DNA from: Streptacidiphilus jeojiense
Lineage (GTDB): Bacteria; Actinomycetota; Actinomycetes; Streptomycetales; Streptomycetaceae
Assembly (NCBI RefSeq): GCF_000719095.1
Contig: NZ_JOEH01000022.1
Coordinates: 1-64,000, forward strand
Reading direction: 5' to 3'
DNA length: 64,000 nt
Shown here: positions 61,117 through 64,000 of the stretch, in pieces
Numbering within the stretch: position 1 is the stretch's first letter
Layout: each line of letters begins with the position of its first letter
The notes under the pieces: model-generated
Databases searched by the model: none
The model's input: the letters and a program-made list of their open reading frames with translations, nothing else
Told to the model about the DNA's origin: nothing
Translations under genes and position numbers: made by a program

Positions 61117-61983
61117 ATGCCGACCCTGAAGTACACCCAGGACCTGCTCACCGAGGTTGCCGCCGCATCGAAGAGCATCACCGAGATGATGCGCCGCCTC
61201 GATGTGCCCTTGGCCGGCGGCACTCACAGCTACCTGAGCAGACGGCTCAGGCACTACGGCATCGACACGTCACACTTCACCGATCTCAATAGGCCCACGC
61301 AGGCGCGCCGTACGTACACGAGAGAAGCACTGGCCGAAGCAGCAGTGCATTCCCGGAGTGTGGGCGACGTCATGCGGTATCTGGGCATCGCGCCCTACAA
61401 CAGCGCCTACTCGTATCTGACCAGCCGACTGACCCACTTCGGCATCGACACGTCGCACTTCGCCGCGGCAACGGCAACCGGTCGTTCGCCGGTACGGAAG
61501 TTCGGGGGACTCATCCCCCGGCAGGTACTGGAGCCGGCCGTTGCGGACTCCGGGAGCATCACCGGCGTGATCCGCCTGTTGGACCTCAACTACGGTGGCG
61601 CATCCCGCAGCCTGACCATGCACAGCATCGAGGTGCACAACCTGGATACGTCCCACTTCACCGGCCAGGGGCACCTCAAGAATCTGCCCTCTCCCCAGCG
61701 CCGCTCAGCAGCAGAGATCCTGGTCGAATACCCACCCGGCTCCACTCGCGTCTCCAACACGCGCCTGCGGCGCGCCTTGGACGAGATCGGCAGATCGTAC
61801 CTCTGCACCGACTGCGGAGTGGGGCAGATCTGGAACGGGAAGCCTCTGGTCCTGGAGATCGACCACATCGACGGTAATTGGCTCGACAGCCGAGCCGAGA
61901 ATCTGCGCTACCTGTGCCCCTGCTGCCACAGCCAGACGCCCACCTATCGCGGCCGCAACCGGCGGATCCTGGTGATCGAGTGA
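61117..61983 (+). CDS. HNH endonuclease with three N-terminal HTH-like repeats
   Basis: This 288-residue protein has three repeats of about 50-70 residues: LLTEVAAASKSITEMMRRLD with YLSRRLRHYGIDTSHF, EALAEAAVHSRSVGDVMRYL with YLTSRLTHFGIDTSHF, and LEPAVADSGSITGVIRLLDL ending VHNLDTSHF. Each looks like a helix-turn-helix with a conserved DTSHF ending. The C-terminus is an HNH nuclease: CTDCG, LVLEIDHIDGNWLDSRAENL, CPCCHSQTPTYRGRNRR. The multi-HTH plus HNH architecture resembles homing-type or DNA-repair-associated nucleases. A class I tRNA gene lies 60 bp downstream. There is a GGAGGA upstream of the ATG. Confidence 0.82.
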   Translation: MPTLKYTQDLLTEVAAASKSITEMMRRLDVPLAGGTHSYLSRRLRHYGIDTSHFTDLNRPTQARRTYTREALAEAAVHSRSVGDVMRYLGIAPYNSAYSYLTSRLTHFGIDTSHFAAATATGRSPVRKFGGLIPRQVLEPAVADSGSITGVIRLLDLNYGGASRSLTMHSIEVHNLDTSHFTGQGHLKNLPSPQRRSAAEILVEYPPGSTRVSNTRLRRALDEIGRSYLCTDCGVGQIWNGKPLVLEIDHIDGNWLDSRAENLRYLCPCCHSQTPTYRGRNRRILVIE

Positions 61984-62043
61984 CCGACCGGATGCCATAA
62001 TCTAGGCAGCTACCGCAGTGGCGAGACGCGGTAGTCACGCAAT

Positions 62044-62118
62044 GCGCTCGTACTCCAATTGGCAAGAGAGACGGTCTTTAGGTGGCCGGGGTTGTGGGTT
62101 CGAATCCCACCGAGCGCA
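62044..62118 (+). tRNA. Class I tRNA with anticodon UAG (nominal Leu), atypical
   Basis: This is a complete 75-nt cloverleaf: acceptor GCGCTCG/CGAGCGC, D arm with 3-bp stem and G18G19, anticodon stem CGGTC/GGCCG around TTTAGGT (UAG at 34-36), a variable loop of 5 nt and T arm GTGGG-TTCGAAT-CCCAC, discriminator A; CCA is not encoded. UAG reads CUA (Leu), and the anticodon loop equals that of canonical tRNA-Leu(UAG). Bacterial tRNA-Leu, however, is class II with a long variable arm, which is missing here, so charging by LeuRS is uncertain. It is not the amber suppressor (that anticodon is CUA). Confidence 0.75.
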
Positions 62119-62157
62119 CTGTCCAAGGGGCCGCCCGCCTTCACGAGCAGGCGGCCC

Positions 62158-62775
62158 TCAGAGGGCTTCGAGTTCGGCTGCTCGGCGGAGGTCCTTGGGG
62201 CGGCCGACTGCTCTGCGCATGCTGATCAGGTCCTCGCGGCGGAGGTAGTGGATCTCGAAGCCGTCGCGGTCGGTGGCGGTCAGGGCGCGGTCCAGGTAGT
62301 CGGCGACGGTGAGTGTGCCCCAGGGCAGTGCCGGCGTGCAGCAGTCGCCGCTGGCGCCCGGCGAGGAGAACTGGACCTTGGGGCACAGGAAGGCGCCCGG
62401 CTCCAGGGCGATCGGCGCGCCGTCGTCGTCGCTCAGAGAGCCGCCCACCGCCGAGAGGGCCGCCACCAACCCTCCGGCCTGGGCCGGATCCCCGCTCCAG
62501 AGCAGGTCCAGATCACCCGTCAGCTCGTTCGAGCCGTGCAGGATCCCGGCAACCTGACCGATCACCACCGCCCGGGCTCCGGCCCGGTGCAGCGACCGCA
62601 GCAGCGGAAACGGGTCGAAGCCGCAGGCGTCGTCGGTGCCGATGGTGCCGACGGAGTCATCGGCCTCGTCGTGGCCCCGCCCGCTGGCCACCCGTCCGCT
62701 GGTAAGTTCCGCCGTCCGCCGCACCGCCTCGTGCAGCCGGTTCACGATCTGCTCATCCATCCGGCCATCCAACAC
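62158..62775 (-). CDS. Hypothetical protein with nucleotidyltransferase-like core
   Basis: This 205-residue protein has AGARAVVIGQVAGILHGSNE followed by LTGDLDLLWSGDP (GDLDLLW resembles the D-x-D signature of the MNT/AbiEii nucleotidyltransferase fold), then a C-terminal YLRREDLISMRRAVGRPKDL found in several nucleotidyltransferase-like proteins. This suggests a nucleotidyltransferase-fold protein, perhaps a toxin-type or tRNA-modifying one, but the classical GS...D-x-D motif is incomplete. It lies beside the atypical tRNA and upstream-coupled in orientation with rdgB. Confidence 0.7.
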   Translation of the reverse strand: MLDGRMDEQIVNRLHEAVRRTAELTSGRVASGRGHDEADDSVGTIGTDDACGFDPFPLLRSLHRAGARAVVIGQVAGILHGSNELTGDLDLLWSGDPAQAGGLVAALSAVGGSLSDDDGAPIALEPGAFLCPKVQFSSPGASGDCCTPALPWGTLTVADYLDRALTATDRDGFEIHYLRREDLISMRRAVGRPKDLRRAAELEAL

Positions 62776-62813
62776 CGTCGGTGGGGCCGGGCCAGGCGGA
62801 ATGACCCGGACCG

Positions 62814-63425
62814 TCAGCCCGCCGTCACCAGTTCCCGCACCACCGGGACGAGCCCGCGGAAGGCCTCGCCACGATGACTGATCGCGTTCTTCTCCTCCGG
62901 CGACAGCTCCGCGCAGGTGACCTCGTACCCGTCCGGCTGCAGGATCGGGTCGTAGCCGAAGCCGTTCGTCCCCACCGGCTCGAACCGGAGGGTGCCCCGC
63001 AGGCGGCCCATGACGACGCGTTCGGTGCCGTCCGGGAGGGCGAGCGCCGCGGCGCAGGCGAAGTAGGCGGCGCGGTGGGGGGCGGCGATGTCGCCGAGCT
63101 GCGCGAGCAGCAGATCGAGGTTGGCCTTGTCGTCGCCGTGACGGCCGGCCCAGCGGGCCGAGAAGATGCCGGGGGCGCCGCCGAGGACGTCCACGCAGAG
63201 GCCGGAGTCGTCAGCCACTGCCGGGAACCCGGTGGCCTGCGCCAGCGCATGCGCCTTGAGCAGGGCGTTCTCGGCGAAGGTGACCCCGGTCTCGACGACG
63301 TCGGGGATCTCCGGATAGGCGTCGGCGCCCACCAGCTCGACGCCCAGCCCGGCGTCGCCGAGGATGGTCCGGAGTTCAACCACCTTGCCCGCGTTGCGGG
63401 TGGCGAGGATCAGACGGTCAGTCAT
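62814..63425 (-). CDS. rdgB: Non-canonical purine NTP pyrophosphatase (RdgB/HAM1)
   Basis: This 203-residue HAM1-family enzyme hydrolyses dITP, XTP and related non-canonical purine nucleotides to monophosphates. Family motifs: LILATRNAGKVVELRTIL, SGLCVDVLGGAPGIFSARWA, GTNGFGYDPILQPDGYEVTC and AELSPEEKNAISHRGEAFRG. I chose the ATG at MTDRLIL; an upstream ATG three codons before is possible. It follows rph by 5 bp with the same strand, the usual Streptomyces pair. Confidence 0.96.
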   Translation of the reverse strand: MTDRLILATRNAGKVVELRTILGDAGLGVELVGADAYPEIPDVVETGVTFAENALLKAHALAQATGFPAVADDSGLCVDVLGGAPGIFSARWAGRHGDDKANLDLLLAQLGDIAAPHRAAYFACAAALALPDGTERVVMGRLRGTLRFEPVGTNGFGYDPILQPDGYEVTCAELSPEEKNAISHRGEAFRGLVPVVRELVTAG

Positions 63426-63430
63426 GCCGG

Positions 63431-64000
63431 TCACCCCTCCAGGACCTTGCGCTGGATCTCGTCCAGCTCGGCGCAGCCCAGCTGTCCCAGGTCCAGCAGC
63501 TGGTTCAGCAGGTCGCGGTCGAACGGTGCGCCCTCCGCCGTGCCCTGGACCTCGACGAACTTGCCGTCGCCGGTGCAGACGATGTTCATGTCCGTCTCGG
63601 CGCGCACGTCCTCCTCGTAGTTGAGGTCGAGCATCGGCAGCCCGCCCACGATGCCGACGCTGACCGCGCTCACCGATCCGACGATCGGCTCGGCCTTGGC
63701 CCGGGTGATCTTCTTCTCCTGGGCCCAGCGCACCGCGTCGACCAGGGCCACGTAGGCGCCGGTGATGGCGGCCGTCCGGGTCCCGCCGTCGGCCTGGAGG
63801 ACGTCGCAGTCGATGGCGATGGTGTTCTCGGACAGAGCACGGGTGTCGACCACGCCGCGCAGCGAACGGCCGATCAGGCGGCTGATCTCATGGGTGCGTC
63901 CGCCGATCTTGCCGCGGACGGACTCGCGGTCGTTGCGGGTGTTGGTGGCGCGGGGCAGCATCGCGTACTCGCCGGTGACCCAGCCCTCGCCGCTGCCGCG
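63431..64000 (-). CDS. rph: Ribonuclease PH, 3' part (5' end beyond the window)
   Basis: The frame is open to the right edge, so the first residues are missing; the visible 190 residues contain [40 protein letters not shown] and [20 protein letters not shown]. These are hallmarks of RNase PH, the phosphorolytic 3'-5' exoribonuclease that trims tRNA 3' tails. It is transcribed together with rdgB downstream. Confidence 0.96.
   Translation of the reverse strand, partial: RGSGEGWVTGEYAMLPRATNTRNDRESVRGKIGGRTHEISRLIGRSLRGVVDTRALSENTIAIDCDVLQADGGTRTAAITGAYVALVDAVRWAQEKKITRAKAEPIVGSVSAVSVGIVGGLPMLDLNYEEDVRAETDMNIVCTGDGKFVEVQGTAEGAPFDRDLLNQLLDLGQLGCAELDEIQRKVLEG

Overview
The window is very GC-rich DNA with strong G/C bias at third codon positions. 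It carries Streptomycetaceae hallmarks: GPP34 and DUF6928 proteins, class E and class F sortases with an LAxTG substrate, DasR-type operators in front of chitinase and hexosaminidase genes, an acyl-CoA carboxylase beta/epsilon pair, and DUF6879 and 13E12-type HNH proteins. Streptomyces, Kitasatospora or Streptacidiphilus are all plausible; I cannot name the genus. Everything below comes from reading the sequence, and no database search was run.

Layout. 1-7.7 kb: a truncated lipoprotein-like gene, a secreted arabinofuranosidase-like glycosidase with a CBM2, a WGR/beta-propeller protein, a DinB-like protein, a secreted protein with a TolB-like propeller and three C-terminal repeats, and a translationally coupled hypothetical pair. 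7.8-11.7 kb: a frameshifted 13E12 HNH gene, a DUF6879 protein, and a small exported peptide ending in Asn followed by an MccB-like (E1/ThiF) adenylating enzyme with an N-terminal RRE-like domain. This peptide-enzyme pair is the best candidate for an undescribed RiPP-type system. 11.74-17.20 kb: a 5.4-kb island between a 38-bp copy of the 3' half of tRNA-Lys and the intact tRNA-Lys(CTT). Its cargo is an R2K-type ATP-grasp pair, a zinc-ribbon/DUF4419 fusion, DUF6928 and hypothetical genes; no integrase is visible.

17.3-33.5 kb: GPP34, an LLM flavin oxidoreductase coupled to a PLP enzyme, a GH18 chitinase, acyl-CoA carboxylase subunits, a DsbA-like protein with a CAHS active site, a five-gene operon (two sugar-type ABC permeases, binding protein, HAD hydrolase, metallo-beta-lactamase-fold hydrolase), a four-helix sensor-like membrane protein and a DedA/VTT protein. 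33.5-44.2 kb: ung, a TetR regulator, a class F sortase with its LAxTG protein, a NagD-like HAD, a probable phosphonate-catabolic set (PhnX-like HAD, FAD oxidoreductase, GntR regulator), a class E sortase, an adenosine/aminodeoxyfutalosine deaminase and a DUF445 protein.

44.4-64 kb: a GH20 hexosaminidase, an ABC-2 exporter, a class A penicillin-binding protein, an alkylsulfatase, a paralogue of the truncated first gene, a GNAT protein, a GroES-like protein, DUF3618, bcp, two further GH18 enzymes with a shared N-terminal CBM, an HTH-repeat HNH protein, an unusual class I tRNA with anticodon UAG, a nucleotidyltransferase-like protein, rdgB and the 3' part of rph.

Together the three GH18 enzymes, the GH20 enzyme and the dre-like sites outline a chitin/GlcNAc-utilisation set under probable DasR control. 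The two sortases and the PBP serve the cell envelope. The 9.4-17.2 kb stretch is the accessory part of the window.
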